DNA of 64,000 bases from CAVALG01 sp045576295 (GTDB lineage Bacteria > Bacillota > Clostridia > Oscillospirales > Acutalibacteraceae). Positions 17,136 through 26,897 of the stretch are shown piece after piece (the stretch's first letter is position 1; each line of letters opens with the position of its first letter). The position numbers and the translations under genes were made by a program. The stretch spans positions 7,573 through 71,572 of the forward strand of contig JAZNGF010000054.1 in the NCBI GenBank assembly GCA_045576295.1, given 5' to 3'. A model generated the notes under the pieces. The model did not search any database and was not told the origin of the DNA. It saw only the letters and a list, made by a program, of their open reading frames with translations.

Positions 17136-18092
17136 GTGCTTGATTTCTTCTCGAATGTTTACGCCTTTTTTTATACTTTATTTAGCCAGATAATTGCGGC
17201 CTTCAGTAATATACGAATTGCCGATATTATAGACATTATTATAATGACATTTGTGGTGTATAAAGCGGTTGAATTGTTTAGAGACACACGTGCGAAACAG
17301 CTTTTTAAGGGCATTTTTGTTTTAGCACTTATATATTTAATTTCGGTTTGGTTTAACCTTGTATCACTTAAATGGTTAATGATAAAGGTAGTTGATTACG
17401 GAATAATTGCCCTTGCTATTGTATTCCAGCCCGAGCTTCGCCGTATGCTTGAAAAGGTGGGAAGAAGCCGTTTTGGTATGTTTAGGTTTTCGGGCAGCAA
17501 TAATGTTAACCAAGAAACCTTAAAATGCATTGATGCGGTTTGCCGCGCTTCGGTTAAAATGCAAGAGCAAAAGTGCGGCGCGCTTATGGTTATTGAGCGC
17601 ACAACGGTTTTGGGCGAAATTGCAGGCACCGGCGTTACTATAGATGCCGAAATTTCATCTGACCTTATTTGCAATATTTTCTACCCCAAATCCCCCTTGC
17701 ACGACGGCGGTATGATCATAAGGGAAGGCAGGGTGCAGGCGGCCGGTTGTATTCTTCCGCTTGCGCAGAATAACAACCTTATAGCAAAGGAACTCGGAAC
17801 CCGCCATAGGGCTGCAATAGGAATGTCGGAAAATTCCGATGCAGTTATAGTTGTTGTTTCTGAAGAAACGGGAACGATTTCTATTGCTGTTAATGGTTCA
17901 ATTAAACGTAATTTCACTTCAATTTCACTTCGTGAAGAGCTTATAAATCAAATTATGAGCGACGAGGAAACAGAAAGCAAAGGTATTAGGGAACAATTTA
18001 AAGATTTAGTGAAAAACAAACTGAAATTCGGCAGAACCTCTCAAAATGAAGGGAACAAAAACGATGAACAAGAAAACCAGAAAAATCAGTGA
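17136..18092 (+). CDS. cdaA: membrane diadenylate cyclase
   Basis: A 318-residue CdaA. Three N-terminal membrane helices (about 5-25, 30-45 and 55-90) are followed by a DAC domain with PKSPLHDGGMIIREGR and GTRHRAAIG, the two nucleotide-binding motifs. It makes c-di-AMP, which controls potassium and osmolyte balance and cell-wall homeostasis. The DGA motif of the Bacillus enzyme reads DGG here. Start GTG 17136 has AAGGGA nine bases upstream; ATG 17097 would add 13 residues with no ribosome site. It overlaps cdaR by 29 bases, the conserved pairing. Confidence 0.93.
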   Translation: MLDFFSNVYAFFYTLFSQIIAAFSNIRIADIIDIIIMTFVVYKAVELFRDTRAKQLFKGIFVLALIYLISVWFNLVSLKWLMIKVVDYGIIALAIVFQPELRRMLEKVGRSRFGMFRFSGSNNVNQETLKCIDAVCRASVKMQEQKCGALMVIERTTVLGEIAGTGVTIDAEISSDLICNIFYPKSPLHDGGMIIREGRVQAAGCILPLAQNNNLIAKELGTRHRAAIGMSENSDAVIVVVSEETGTISIAVNGSIKRNFTSISLREELINQIMSDEETESKGIREQFKDLVKNKLKFGRTSQNEGNKNDEQENQKNQ

Positions 18093-19323
18093 TCTGCTTC
18101 AAAATAAAAAGTTCGTGGGTATTTTTTCATTTGTCGCTGCCGTTGTTTTTTGGCTTGTGATAAGTATTAATCAAAACCCAACAAGAGAGCAGGTTATTAA
18201 AGATATTCCAATTGCCATTAACACTAAGGGCACAGCGGTTGAGCAGTTAGGGCTTGATGTTGTTGGTGATATGTCGAAAATGGTGGCGAGCGTTAAGGTT
18301 AGCGGCCCCACTTATATTGTTAGCAGCCTTACGGTGAATGATATTAATGTTGGTGTTTCACTTTCTCAGGTTACGTCTGCCGGGGAATACACCCTTGATA
18401 TTACTGCGATTAAGGGAAGCAACAAGGTTGGGTATTCGATTTTAGAGGTTACCCCAGGTGAGATTACCGTAACATTTGATAATATCGATACTAAAACCTT
18501 TAATGTTACGGCCGTTGCTAACGGTATAAAGGCGGTTGAAGGCCTTATAGCCGACCAGCCAACACTAACCGATAGCATCGATAACACCCTTAAAATCACA
18601 GGTCCAAGAAGAGAACTTGAAAAAATTGCCGAGGTAAGGGCAGTTTCAAATGCTGAAAAAACAATAAAGTCAACCGAAAGCTTTAATGCTAAAATTGAGC
18701 TTTTAGATGAAAACGGCCAAGCACTCAGCCACGATAACTTAACCTTTGAAAAGCAAAGCATAAAAATTTCTGTGCCTGTTTATAAAAGTGCGGAATTAGT
18801 GGTTAAGCCGGTGTTTATTAATCAACCTGCTATATATACTGCAGGGGTACCTTGCACTTTAAGCGAAGAAAAGGTTACTGTTATAGGGCCACCTGAAGTT
18901 GTTGACGAATTAAAATATGTTCAATTAAAACCAATTGATTTTTCAAATGTTAATGGGTCGAATTTAACCTTTGAAGCTGAACTTGATCTGCCCGCTTCGG
19001 TTAAAACGGTTGACAATATTGATACTATTGGTGTAAAGCTTAATATTTCAAGGGTTGTTTTAAAATCGTTCACGGTTAGCGACATCAGGTTTGAAGGTTT
19101 GTCATCAGGGCTTGAAGCGGCAGCCGTAGGAAGCATTAAGAATGTTAAAATCTGCGGTCCATCAAGCGATGTTTATTCACTGTCTGCCCAAGATATTTAT
19201 GCAAAGGTTGATCTATCAGGCAAGGCTGCAGGAGAATACACAATCAATGCCGTAATTTGCTCTGATGAAAAGAATACAGTTTGGGCATACGGCACCTACA
19301 CTGTTATTGTAACAGTTAAATAG
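18064..19323 (+). CDS. cdaR: YbbR-domain regulator of CdaA
   Basis: A 419-residue protein with a short cytosolic N-terminus, one membrane helix (about 22-42, FSFVAAVVFWLVISI) and a long extracytoplasmic part built of about four YbbR-like beta repeats. CdaR binds CdaA at the membrane and tunes c-di-AMP synthesis. Start 18064 (MNKKTRK) is preceded by GAAGGGA; an in-frame ATG at 18046 is less well placed. glmM, often the third gene, is absent here. Confidence 0.92.
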   Translation: MNKKTRKISDLLQNKKFVGIFSFVAAVVFWLVISINQNPTREQVIKDIPIAINTKGTAVEQLGLDVVGDMSKMVASVKVSGPTYIVSSLTVNDINVGVSLSQVTSAGEYTLDITAIKGSNKVGYSILEVTPGEITVTFDNIDTKTFNVTAVANGIKAVEGLIADQPTLTDSIDNTLKITGPRRELEKIAEVRAVSNAEKTIKSTESFNAKIELLDENGQALSHDNLTFEKQSIKISVPVYKSAELVVKPVFINQPAIYTAGVPCTLSEEKVTVIGPPEVVDELKYVQLKPIDFSNVNGSNLTFEAELDLPASVKTVDNIDTIGVKLNISRVVLKSFTVSDIRFEGLSSGLEAAAVGSIKNVKICGPSSDVYSLSAQDIYAKVDLSGKAAGEYTINAVICSDEKNTVWAYGTYTVIVTVK

Positions 19324-19445
19324 TTTTAAATTTTTCATTTTACGGGTTTTGCTACCTTACTGGGTGTTAGCAAAAACCGGCGGCTATTCATATTATGTTA
19401 TCAGCAGGGTTTTCTGTTATACATAATATGAATGGAGTGTCCGTT

Positions 19446-19766
19446 ATGGGTTTGTTGCTTGCAAGAATAGTTATAGGGGTGTTATCACTCCTTGGTGTTA
19501 CCACCATTATAAGAATGATTGCCGCCGCGTTATCTATGCCCAAAAAATCTGAGGGCGCTTATGTTATTAAACTTACAGGTGAAGATGCTGATTTGCAGCT
19601 TATGTGCGCTATTGAAAGGGCGCGTTGCGGTTTTTTTGAATCGCGTTCACCTATTATTGCCATTGATGATGGCATTGAATATGAAACCAAAAGGCGATGT
19701 GAAATAGCGGCCGATGGTTCTTATGTGATTTTTTGTGATTCAAGCGAGCTTATGAGCATTTTATAG
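19446..19766 (+). CDS. small membrane-anchored hypothetical protein
   Basis: A 106-residue protein with one N-terminal hydrophobic helix (MGLLLARIVIGVLSLLGVT) and a mixed alpha/beta cytosolic part containing CAIERARCGFFESRSP and a C-terminal YVIFCDSSELMSIL. GGAG eight bases before ATG 19446 decides the start; an in-frame ATG at 19395 has no site. I do not recognise the family. It lies just before recD2 (15-bp gap) and after cdaR. A loosely paired GGTTTTGCTA hairpin lies upstream. Confidence 0.65.
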   Translation: MGLLLARIVIGVLSLLGVTTIIRMIAAALSMPKKSEGAYVIKLTGEDADLQLMCAIERARCGFFESRSPIIAIDDGIEYETKRRCEIAADGSYVIFCDSSELMSIL

Positions 19767-19781
19767 GATGTAGCGAAAGGA

Positions 19782-21998
19782 ATGGTCATAAAAATGAGCG
19801 CGCCCCTACCTGAAACATATCAGGGAACGGTTAAAAGAATAATATTCAGAAATCAGAGCAACGGTTATACTGTTGCTCTGCTTTTGTGCGCCGGTGATAT
19901 AGAGTTAACAGCGGTTGGCAATATGTTCGACATTGAGGTTGGCGAAGAGATTGAAGTTATGGGCAACTTCGGACAGCACAAAAGTTATGGCGAGCAGTTT
20001 AAGGTTGAATCATACCAAAAACTAATCCCAACAACCTCGGCTTCAATATTAAAATATTTGTCTTCGGGAACGGTTAGCGGAATAGGCCCTGCAACGGCCA
20101 AAAAAATTGTTATGAAATTCGGCGACAAAGCGCTTGATGTAATGGAAAATTCGCCCGAAAGACTATCCACTATTAAGGGCATTAAATTAGAGCGCGCGCT
20201 TCAAATCAGTGAAGAAATGAAGGAACATAAATCTCTTCGAAATATGTCGCTTGAGCTTTGCAGTATGGGCTTTAGCCAAACGATATCTATGGAGATAATA
20301 AGGAAACTGGGCGCGGGCTGCGTTAATATTGTTAAAGTAAACCCTTATTTTTTGTGCGGCGATGGGCTCGATTTCGATTTTGAAATGATTGATGAAATTG
20401 CAAGAAATTTAAAGCCTGATGAAGATTTCGCCGAAAGGCTCGGCTACGGTATGCAATATGTTTTAAAGCATAACCTTATTAACGGGCACACCTGCCTTCC
20501 GCGCGAAAAATTAATTGAAGTATCGGCTAAAATGCTTGAAACCGACAGTGCGCGGTTAAGCGATGCTTGCGATGATTTTATTTTTAAGGGTATTTTGTGT
20601 GAATATAGTATTGCTGATAGGCGCTTTATTTCCCTTAGAAGATATTTCGATGCTGAACGCCAAATAGCAGGAAGGCTTAGCCTTATAAACAGTTGTTGCA
20701 ACAGGGTTGAACCTTTAAGCGGCAGTGAAATATCATTTATTGAAAACGAAATTGGCGTTGAGTTTGATGATATTCAGCGTGATGCTGTTATAAAAAGTGC
20801 CGATTTTGGCGCGCTTGTTTTAACAGGCGGGCCCGGTACAGGTAAAACAACAACCCTTAAGGCAATAATTAAAGCAATGCAGCGCCGAAACCTTAAAATA
20901 CTTTTAGCCGCGCCCACAGGCAGGGCGGCAAAAAGAATGACCGAGCTCACAGGAATGGAAGCCAAAACCATACACCGCCTTTTAGAGGTTGAGTGGTCAG
21001 AAGGGGAAGACAAGCACGTTTTTGCAAGGTGCGCTAAAAACCCCTTAAATTGCGATTTACTTATAATTGATGAATTTTCAATGGTTGATACACTGTTGTT
21101 CGATGCGCTTTTAGACGCTGTAAGCCTTGGTTGCCGCATTATTCTTGTTGGCGACCCTGACCAGCTTCCAAGTGTTGGCGCAGGAAATATTTTAGACGAT
21201 ATTATCAGTTCCGGTGCGCTAAACTGCGCCCGCCTTGAAAAGGTTTTCAGGCAGGCAGGCGAGAGCCTTATTGTTTCAAATGCACACCTAATTGTTAAGG
21301 GCGAAAACCCGATTTTAGACCGTAAAGACGGCGACTTTTTTATGCTAAAGGCCAATTCACCCGATAGGGCACTTTCGCTGGTTCGCGAGCTTTACACCGA
21401 GCGTTTGCCTGCGGCATACGGGTTTAACTCGCTAACCGATATACAGGTTTTGTGCCCATCAAGGTTAATGGGCGCAGGGTCTGCCAGTATTAATGCATTG
21501 CTGCAAGAAGCGCTTAACCCGCCGGCAGAAGGTAAGCGCGAAATTGCCTTTAAGGGCGGCTGCCTGCGCGAAGGCGATAAAGTTATGCAAATAAAAAACA
21601 ACTACGACATTATTTGGCGCGACAGTAACGATGAGAGCGGAACAGGCGTATTCAACGGTGATATGGGTGTTCTTGAAAAAATAAACCTGCGTGAAAGCAG
21701 TTTAATAATCAGGTTTGATGACCGTGTTGCCGAATATTCGTTTGAAGAATTAAGCCAAATAGAGCTCTCTTATGCTGTAACGGTGCATAAAAGCCAGGGT
21801 AGCGAATTTGAGTGCGTTATTATGCCGCTTGTAGATACACCGCCAAAGCTAAAATACAGAAACCTGCTTTACACCGCGGTTACAAGGGCTAAAAAAATGC
21901 TTATTATTGTGGGGCGCGAACAAAACGTTTATTCAATGGTTGAAAACAACAAAAAAACCTTAAGATATACCCTTCTTAAAGCTATGTTAGAGCAGTAA
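19782..21998 (+). CDS. recD2: RecD2-type ATP-dependent DNA helicase
   Basis: A 738-residue SF1 helicase. The N-terminal OB-like part and helix-hairpin-helix (GTVSGIGPATAKKIV, LSTIKGI) identify RecD2 rather than RecD. The motor carries Walker A GGPGTGKTTT, Walker B LLIIDEFSMVD, VGDPDQLPSVGAGNIL, and the UvrD-like C-terminal motifs VTVHKSQGSEFE and LLYTAVTRAKK. It acts as a 5'-3' helicase in DNA repair without RecBC. AAAGG precedes two in-frame starts, 19782 and 19794; the second gives MSAPLPETYQG. Confidence 0.93.
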   Translation: MVIKMSAPLPETYQGTVKRIIFRNQSNGYTVALLLCAGDIELTAVGNMFDIEVGEEIEVMGNFGQHKSYGEQFKVESYQKLIPTTSASILKYLSSGTVSGIGPATAKKIVMKFGDKALDVMENSPERLSTIKGIKLERALQISEEMKEHKSLRNMSLELCSMGFSQTISMEIIRKLGAGCVNIVKVNPYFLCGDGLDFDFEMIDEIARNLKPDEDFAERLGYGMQYVLKHNLINGHTCLPREKLIEVSAKMLETDSARLSDACDDFIFKGILCEYSIADRRFISLRRYFDAERQIAGRLSLINSCCNRVEPLSGSEISFIENEIGVEFDDIQRDAVIKSADFGALVLTGGPGTGKTTTLKAIIKAMQRRNLKILLAAPTGRAAKRMTELTGMEAKTIHRLLEVEWSEGEDKHVFARCAKNPLNCDLLIIDEFSMVDTLLFDALLDAVSLGCRIILVGDPDQLPSVGAGNILDDIISSGALNCARLEKVFRQAGESLIVSNAHLIVKGENPILDRKDGDFFMLKANSPDRALSLVRELYTERLPAAYGFNSLTDIQVLCPSRLMGAGSASINALLQEALNPPAEGKREIAFKGGCLREGDKVMQIKNNYDIIWRDSNDESGTGVFNGDMGVLEKINLRESSLIIRFDDRVAEYSFEELSQIELSYAVTVHKSQGSEFECVIMPLVDTPPKLKYRNLLYTAVTRAKKMLIIVGREQNVYSMVENNKKTLRYTLLKAMLEQ

Positions 21999-22026
21999 TA
22001 TTTTTAAGGCAAAGGGGTTCAAAATT

Positions 22027-22779
22027 TTGAAGTATTATGTAAAACAGGCCTTGAGCTTTTTGGCCGACCTTGTTTTTGTTAAACGTTGCCCCTGCTGCGG
22101 CAATGCAATTTCGCTTGATACTGATATTTGCAGGGATTGCTTTAACGACCTATTAATACCAAAAAACATTTGCAATGTTTGCGGCGAGCCTAAAAAGGAA
22201 TGCATTTGCGCTAAAAAGCGAATTTTATATAAAGGCTTTACTGCGCCGTTTTACAATTTAGGAAGTGCGCAAGTGGGTGTTTATTCCTATAAATTTAATG
22301 CGAATAAATATGCCGCACGCTTTTTTGCAAAGCAAATGGTTAAACGCTTTAAAAGGGTTTTTCCAAATGCCACAATAAACCTTGTTGTAAGTGTTCCAAG
22401 GAACCCAAACAAGCGAAATAATGAGAACAAGCGTAAAAACAGGTTCGACCATTCGGCCCTTCTTGCCAAAGAGGTTGCCCTGTGTTTAAAGGTGCCATAT
22501 AAAAGCAGAGTTCTTAAAAAGATTCGAAATAATTTAGCGCAGCATACCTTAAAATACGAAGAGCGAGCAAAGAATGTTGAAAACGCATACAGGGCGCGTG
22601 TTAATCTTCAGGGTAAATGTGTGCTGCTAATTGATGATATTAAAACAACAGGTTCAACGCTAAACGAATGCGCAAAACAGCTTCTGCTTGCGGGCGCTGA
22701 ATCGGTTTATTGCTTAACAGCAGTTGCAAGCCCGAAATCTCACGAAAATAAAAACAATGCTGAACAGAATAAAAACTAA
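22027..22779 (+). CDS. comF: ComF-family phosphoribosyltransferase-like protein
   Basis: A 250-residue ComFC-type protein. The N-terminal Cys clusters CPCCGN, CRDC, CNVC and CIC form the zinc-ribbon part, and the C-terminal phosphoribosyltransferase-like domain has VLLIDDIKTTGSTLNECA. Homologues take part in natural transformation, yet the family is also common in bacteria not known to be competent. It starts with TTG at 22027 behind AAAGGGG at good spacing. It lies 28 bp after recD2, probably one transcript. Confidence 0.88.
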   Translation: MKYYVKQALSFLADLVFVKRCPCCGNAISLDTDICRDCFNDLLIPKNICNVCGEPKKECICAKKRILYKGFTAPFYNLGSAQVGVYSYKFNANKYAARFFAKQMVKRFKRVFPNATINLVVSVPRNPNKRNNENKRKNRFDHSALLAKEVALCLKVPYKSRVLKKIRNNLAQHTLKYEERAKNVENAYRARVNLQGKCVLLIDDIKTTGSTLNECAKQLLLAGAESVYCLTAVASPKSHENKNNAEQNKN

Positions 22780-22842
22780 ATAAATTATGCTTGTAAAAAG
22801 AGTAATGTTATTAAAAACGCTTTTAATTTTTTGAATTAAGTG

Positions 22843-22871
22843 TTGTGTAATGCTTAACTGTAATGTATAAT
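22843..22871 (+). promoter_or_regulatory. promoter of the LRR/SLH surface protein
   Basis: TTGTGT (22843-22848), a 17-bp spacer and TATAAT (22866-22871), about 70 bp before the start codon. Confidence 0.6.
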
Positions 22872-22940
22872 AATCCAAATAAAGGCAATTATAGGGATAA
22901 ACATTTCTAAAACAGTTCTTTCTGATGTTGAAAGGTTAAG

Positions 22941-25007
22941 GTGATTAAATTGAAAAAGTTGTTATCGGTGGTTTTAGTTGTTGCTTTGGTTTTTTCGGTT
23001 ATGCCGATGGGGTTGTTTAACCTAACCGCCAGTGCCGCAACTGAAGGGTATTTTACATACTATATATCAAATGGCAAAGCGGAGATCGACGATGTCAGCA
23101 CATCAATCAGCGGCGATGTTGTGATTCCGTCAACACTCGGCGGCTACCCTGTAACAAGCATAGGATGGTATGCGTTTGAGGGTTGCACCGGGCTTACAAG
23201 CATAGAAATCCCTGACAAAGTAACAAGCATAGGTGACCGTGCGTTTGAGGGTTGCACCGGGCTTATAAGTGTATCAATTCCTGATAGCGTAACAAGCATA
23301 GGATGGTGTTCGTTTGAGGATTGCGATAGTCTTGCAAATATATATATATCCGATATAGCGGCATGGTGCAATATCAATTTTGAACATTATTCAAGTCCAC
23401 TTAATTATGCCGAATATTTATACCTTAACGGCGAGCTTGTTACAGATGTTGTGATACCTCAAGGTGTAACAGTAATTCCGGAATATGCCTTTAGCTGCGC
23501 AAGTCTTAAAAGTGTATCAATTCCTGATAGTGTAACAAGCATAGGTAATTATGTGTTTAAGGGTTGCACCGAGCTTACAAGTGTGAGCATACCTAACAGT
23601 GTAGCGAGCATGGGTTATGGTGTGTTTTATGATTGTACCGGGCTTACAAATATAGAAATCCCTAACAGTATAACAAGCATAGGTGATTATGCATTTGAGG
23701 GTTGCACGGGGCTTACAAATGTGAGCATACCTAACAGTGTAAATAGCATTGGATGGAGTGCGTTTAATGGTTGCACAGCTCTCACAAGCATAGAAATCCC
23801 TGATAGTGTAACAAGTATAAACAATCTTACGTTTTATGGTTGCACTGCTCTTACCAAAATAGAAATCCCTAACAGTGTAACAAGCATAGGGTGGAAAGTG
23901 TTTTATGGTTGCACCGGGCTTACAAGCATATCAATAGGTAACAGCGTAACAAGCATGGGTGACAGTGCGTTTGAGGGTTGCATAGGGCTTAAAAGCGTAT
24001 CAATCGGTAACGGTGTAACAAGCATAGGTGATGATGCGTTTTATGGTTGCAGCGGGCTTACAAGCATATCAATTGGTAACAGCGTAACAAGCATAGGCAA
24101 GTATGCGTTTAGAGGTTGCGATAGTCTTACAAGCATAGAAATCCCCAGAAGTGTAACAAGTATAGGCGATTGGGCGTTTAATGATTGCGATAATTTAAAC
24201 ACTATAACCATCACTAAACACACAACAAACATAAATGTTTATTCTTTTTCGGGTTGCGATATAGAAACTGTTTATTTTAAAGGCACTCGTGAAGAATGGA
24301 ATAGCATGGCGTATGCGGAAGTTGAAGAATTCGCGAAAGCAAATATAATATGCAATTGCGAAGGTGAGCATACATATACCGATGAAAACGACAATTCTTG
24401 CAATAATTGCGATTATGTTAAGTTGGATATTTCGAAAATCTTCCCTGACACCTCAAATAACGCTTGGTATAGCAATGCCGTAAGGTATGCGGTTGAAGCC
24501 GGAATAATGACCGGCTATGACAACGGTTATTTCGGCACGGCTGATGGTATTCAAAGGCAAGACTTTCTTGTAATGCTTGCGCGTTTTGATGGCGCCGACC
24601 TTAATGAATATAGCGGCGGCAGTAAATTCGGCGATGTAGCAACAGGTTCGTATTTTGAAGCGGCGGTTAACTGGGGTTACCAAAACGGAATTGTTAACGG
24701 CTACGAAAACGGAAACTTCGGCGTTGGCGATATGATTAACCGCGAACAGATTGTAACCTTCCTTTACCGTTATGCGAAATATAAAGGGTTAAACACTGAC
24801 GTTTCAGAGCAATCGGCGCAAACAATTAAAGCAAAATACCCTGATTTTGCAAATGTGTCGGGCTATGCAAGCGATGCCGTTCTTTGGGCAATCGACAGGG
24901 GCGTTATCAGCGGCAAGAACGGCAACCAAATTGCCCCGTTTGTGGGCGCACAGCGTTGCGAAGTTGCACAGATAATGTATAACATAAATAAAAACAGCAT
25001 ATTTTAA
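22941..25007 (+). CDS. BspA-type leucine-rich-repeat surface protein with three SLH domains
   Basis: A 688-residue secreted protein. A signal peptide (KKLLSVVLVVALVFSVMP, cut after about SAA) precedes about sixteen 23-residue LRR_5 repeats of the form GCTGLTSIEIPDSVTSIGD, then a short Cys-rich linker, then three SLH domains starting at FPDTSNNAWYS, FGDVATGSYFE and YPDFANVSGYA. SLH domains bind pyruvylated cell-wall polymer, so this protein is displayed on the surface, perhaps for adhesion. The start is GTG 22941 or TTG 22950; AAGG fits either. It is monocistronic with its own promoter and terminator. Confidence 0.92.
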   Translation: MIKLKKLLSVVLVVALVFSVMPMGLFNLTASAATEGYFTYYISNGKAEIDDVSTSISGDVVIPSTLGGYPVTSIGWYAFEGCTGLTSIEIPDKVTSIGDRAFEGCTGLISVSIPDSVTSIGWCSFEDCDSLANIYISDIAAWCNINFEHYSSPLNYAEYLYLNGELVTDVVIPQGVTVIPEYAFSCASLKSVSIPDSVTSIGNYVFKGCTELTSVSIPNSVASMGYGVFYDCTGLTNIEIPNSITSIGDYAFEGCTGLTNVSIPNSVNSIGWSAFNGCTALTSIEIPDSVTSINNLTFYGCTALTKIEIPNSVTSIGWKVFYGCTGLTSISIGNSVTSMGDSAFEGCIGLKSVSIGNGVTSIGDDAFYGCSGLTSISIGNSVTSIGKYAFRGCDSLTSIEIPRSVTSIGDWAFNDCDNLNTITITKHTTNINVYSFSGCDIETVYFKGTREEWNSMAYAEVEEFAKANIICNCEGEHTYTDENDNSCNNCDYVKLDISKIFPDTSNNAWYSNAVRYAVEAGIMTGYDNGYFGTADGIQRQDFLVMLARFDGADLNEYSGGSKFGDVATGSYFEAAVNWGYQNGIVNGYENGNFGVGDMINREQIVTFLYRYAKYKGLNTDVSEQSAQTIKAKYPDFANVSGYASDAVLWAIDRGVISGKNGNQIAPFVGAQRCEVAQIMYNINKNSIF
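23150..24280 (+). repeat. tandem 69-bp repeats coding for LRR_5 units
   Basis: Imperfect 69-bp units, each holding a variant of GTAACAAGCATAGG and GGTTGCACCGGGCTTACA, make up most of the LRR gene. One unit near 23330-23480 is degenerate and longer. The high DNA identity between units makes copy-number change by slippage or recombination likely. Confidence 0.85.
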
Positions 25008-25029
25008 TGTGATATTCACTAAATAAAAA

Positions 25030-25067
25030 AGGCTTGGGGCACAAATCAACTGCCACAAGCCTATTTT
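25030..25067 (+). terminator. intrinsic terminator of the LRR/SLH gene
   Basis: A 12-base stem with one mismatch (25030-25041 with 25051-25062) followed by ATTTTAATT. Confidence 0.75.
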
Positions 25068-25139
25068 AATTGTGAAGCGTGTGATAACTTAGCGGTTGCC
25101 GATGTTTAATAAAAAATTGTAAAGCTATGAAAATCACAC

Positions 25140-25168
25140 TTGTAAAAAAATATATAATATCTTATAAT
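25140..25168 (+). promoter_or_regulatory. promoter of the MreB-family gene
   Basis: TTGTAA (25140-25145), a 17-bp spacer and TATAAT (25163-25168), 35 bp before the ATG at 25204. Confidence 0.65.
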
Positions 25169-25203
25169 AAATATATTAATTAAATTTCAAAGGGGGAGCT
25201 TTG

Positions 25204-26226
25204 ATGCCTGCTGATATTGCCATAGATTTCGGAACAAGCAAAACTATTTTGCTATCAAACAATAAAATTTTGCTTGAACAGCCTTCGGTTGCAACGGTTG
25301 ACACCGAAACATGGGAACCTGTATGCTTTGGCGATGTGGCATATAATATGATTGGCCGCACCCCCGATAGCCTAACAACGGTTTTTCCGCTTAAAAGGGG
25401 CGTTATTTCTGATTATAAGGTGGCAGAAAAAATGCTGCGCCACTATATGAAAACGGCGCTTGGGCGCAAGGTTTTCAAACCCCGCGCTATGGTTTCGGTT
25501 CCTATTAAGGTTACAACACTTCAGCACCGTTCGGTTGCGAATGTTGCCCAAACCGCAGGAAGCCGAAATGTATGTATGATAGAAGCGCCTGTTGCGGCGG
25601 CCCTTGGCATGGGTGTTGATTTCACAAAACCTGTTGGAACACTGGTTGTTGATATAGGGGCTGGAACCACCGATATTGCGGTTATTTCAATGGGCGGCCT
25701 TGCCACCAGCACATCGCTTAATGTTGCCTCGCTCGATTTTGATGCCGCAATTATTAAATATGTTAAAAAGGAATACAACATTATAATAGGTGATTTAACC
25801 GCTGAAGCCATAAAGAAGCAAATCGGCTGTGTTATAAAAAGGCCTGTAAGCCTTGTTATGAGCGCTAAAGGCGTTGATGTTATAACAAGCCTTCCCTGCA
25901 CATTTGAAATTTCATCTGAAGATGTTTATAACGCAACAAAAGATATTTCGGAATCAATTTGCATAGGTATAAGGCAGGTTATTGAAAGCGCCGAGCCTGA
26001 CTTGGTTTCTGACATTATGACAAACGGTTTATATCTCACAGGTGGCGGTTCGCAGATATTCGGAATGAGCAAGCTTCTTGAAGAAAATCTTGGCTTAAAG
26101 GTTAATTTATCGGATGACCCTGCCCATACAGTTGTAAAAGGGGCGCGCATTGCCCTTAAAAATCCCGATATTCTTAAAAACAGCGATTATCATTTTAGAT
26201 CAATTGAAGAATTAATTGTGGAATAA
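25204..26226 (+). CDS. MreB/Mbl-family actin-like cell-shape protein
   Basis: A 340-residue bacterial actin. Phosphate loop 1 reads IAIDFGTSKT, phosphate loop 2 VVDIGAGTTDIAVIS and the adenosine motif LTGGGSQIFGM. Interdomain segments GVISDYKVAEKML and IEAPVAAALGMG are typical of MreB. It should polymerise under the membrane and guide cell-wall synthesis. mreC and mreD are not adjacent, so this is more likely an Mbl- or MreBH-like paralogue. The ATG at 25204 follows GGGGGAG; a TTG directly before it is in frame. Confidence 0.9.
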   Translation: MPADIAIDFGTSKTILLSNNKILLEQPSVATVDTETWEPVCFGDVAYNMIGRTPDSLTTVFPLKRGVISDYKVAEKMLRHYMKTALGRKVFKPRAMVSVPIKVTTLQHRSVANVAQTAGSRNVCMIEAPVAAALGMGVDFTKPVGTLVVDIGAGTTDIAVISMGGLATSTSLNVASLDFDAAIIKYVKKEYNIIIGDLTAEAIKKQIGCVIKRPVSLVMSAKGVDVITSLPCTFEISSEDVYNATKDISESICIGIRQVIESAEPDLVSDIMTNGLYLTGGGSQIFGMSKLLEENLGLKVNLSDDPAHTVVKGARIALKNPDILKNSDYHFRSIEELIVE

Positions 26227-26292
26227 ATTTCTGCTTTCAAACAATAATATAGTGAAGGCAGTTTTAAATTATAATTTAAAGGAGAATTTACT

Positions 26293-26832
26293 ATGAACTT
26301 CAACGAAAGCAAAACATATGCAAACCTTTTAACCGCGTTCGCAGGCGAATCTCAGGCACGCAACAAATACACTTACTATGCAAGCAAGGCTAAAAAAGAG
26401 GGTTATGTTCAGCTTGCAGCAATCTTCGAAGAAACAGCAAACAACGAAAAGGAACACGCAAAAATTTGGTTCAAGCAGCTTCATGATAGGGCAATTCCCA
26501 GCACTATTGAAAACTTAAAAGATGCTGCTGCAGGCGAAAACTACGAATGGACCGAAATGTATAAACAATTTGCCGAGCAGGCTAAAGAAGAAGGTTACAA
26601 CGAAATCGCAACCCTTTTCTCAATGGTTGGCGATATTGAAAAGCACCACGAAGAAAGATATTTAAAGCTTCTTAAGAACCTTGAAGAGGGTGCAGTTTTC
26701 GAAAAGGGCGAGGTTGTTGTATGGCGTTGCAGCAACTGCGGCCACATTCACGTTGGCATAAAAGCACCTCAGATGTGCCCCGTTTGCGCTCATCCACAGG
26801 CATACTTTGAGCTTAACAGCGAAAACTATTAA
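26293..26832 (+). CDS. rbr: rubrerythrin
   Basis: A 179-residue protein. The N-terminal four-helix diiron domain shows the Glu and His ligands in FAGESQARNKY, EETANNEKEHAK and GDIEKHHEERY. The C-terminal rubredoxin-like domain shows WRCSNCGHIH and CPVCAHPQ, which bind one iron. It reduces hydrogen peroxide in the cytosol of anaerobes. The ATG follows AAAGGAG. It lies alone between the MreB-family gene and rplS. Confidence 0.96.
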   Translation: MNFNESKTYANLLTAFAGESQARNKYTYYASKAKKEGYVQLAAIFEETANNEKEHAKIWFKQLHDRAIPSTIENLKDAAAGENYEWTEMYKQFAEQAKEEGYNEIATLFSMVGDIEKHHEERYLKLLKNLEEGAVFEKGEVVVWRCSNCGHIHVGIKAPQMCPVCAHPQAYFELNSENY

Positions 26833-26861
26833 AATTAATATAAGGAAATATAAAAAAGTTC

Positions 26862-26890
26862 TTGCTTTTTAAAACCATTTGTGGTATACT
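26862..26890 (+). promoter_or_regulatory. promoter of rplS
   Basis: TTGCTT (26862-26867), a 17-bp spacer and TATACT (26885-26890), about 140 bp before the rplS ATG. Confidence 0.65.
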
Positions 26891-26897
26891 CTTAAAG

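Noticed and set aside
23150..24280. CRISPR-like regular repeats
   Set aside because: The regular 69-bp units are coding repeats of a leucine-rich-repeat protein in one open frame, with no spacers.
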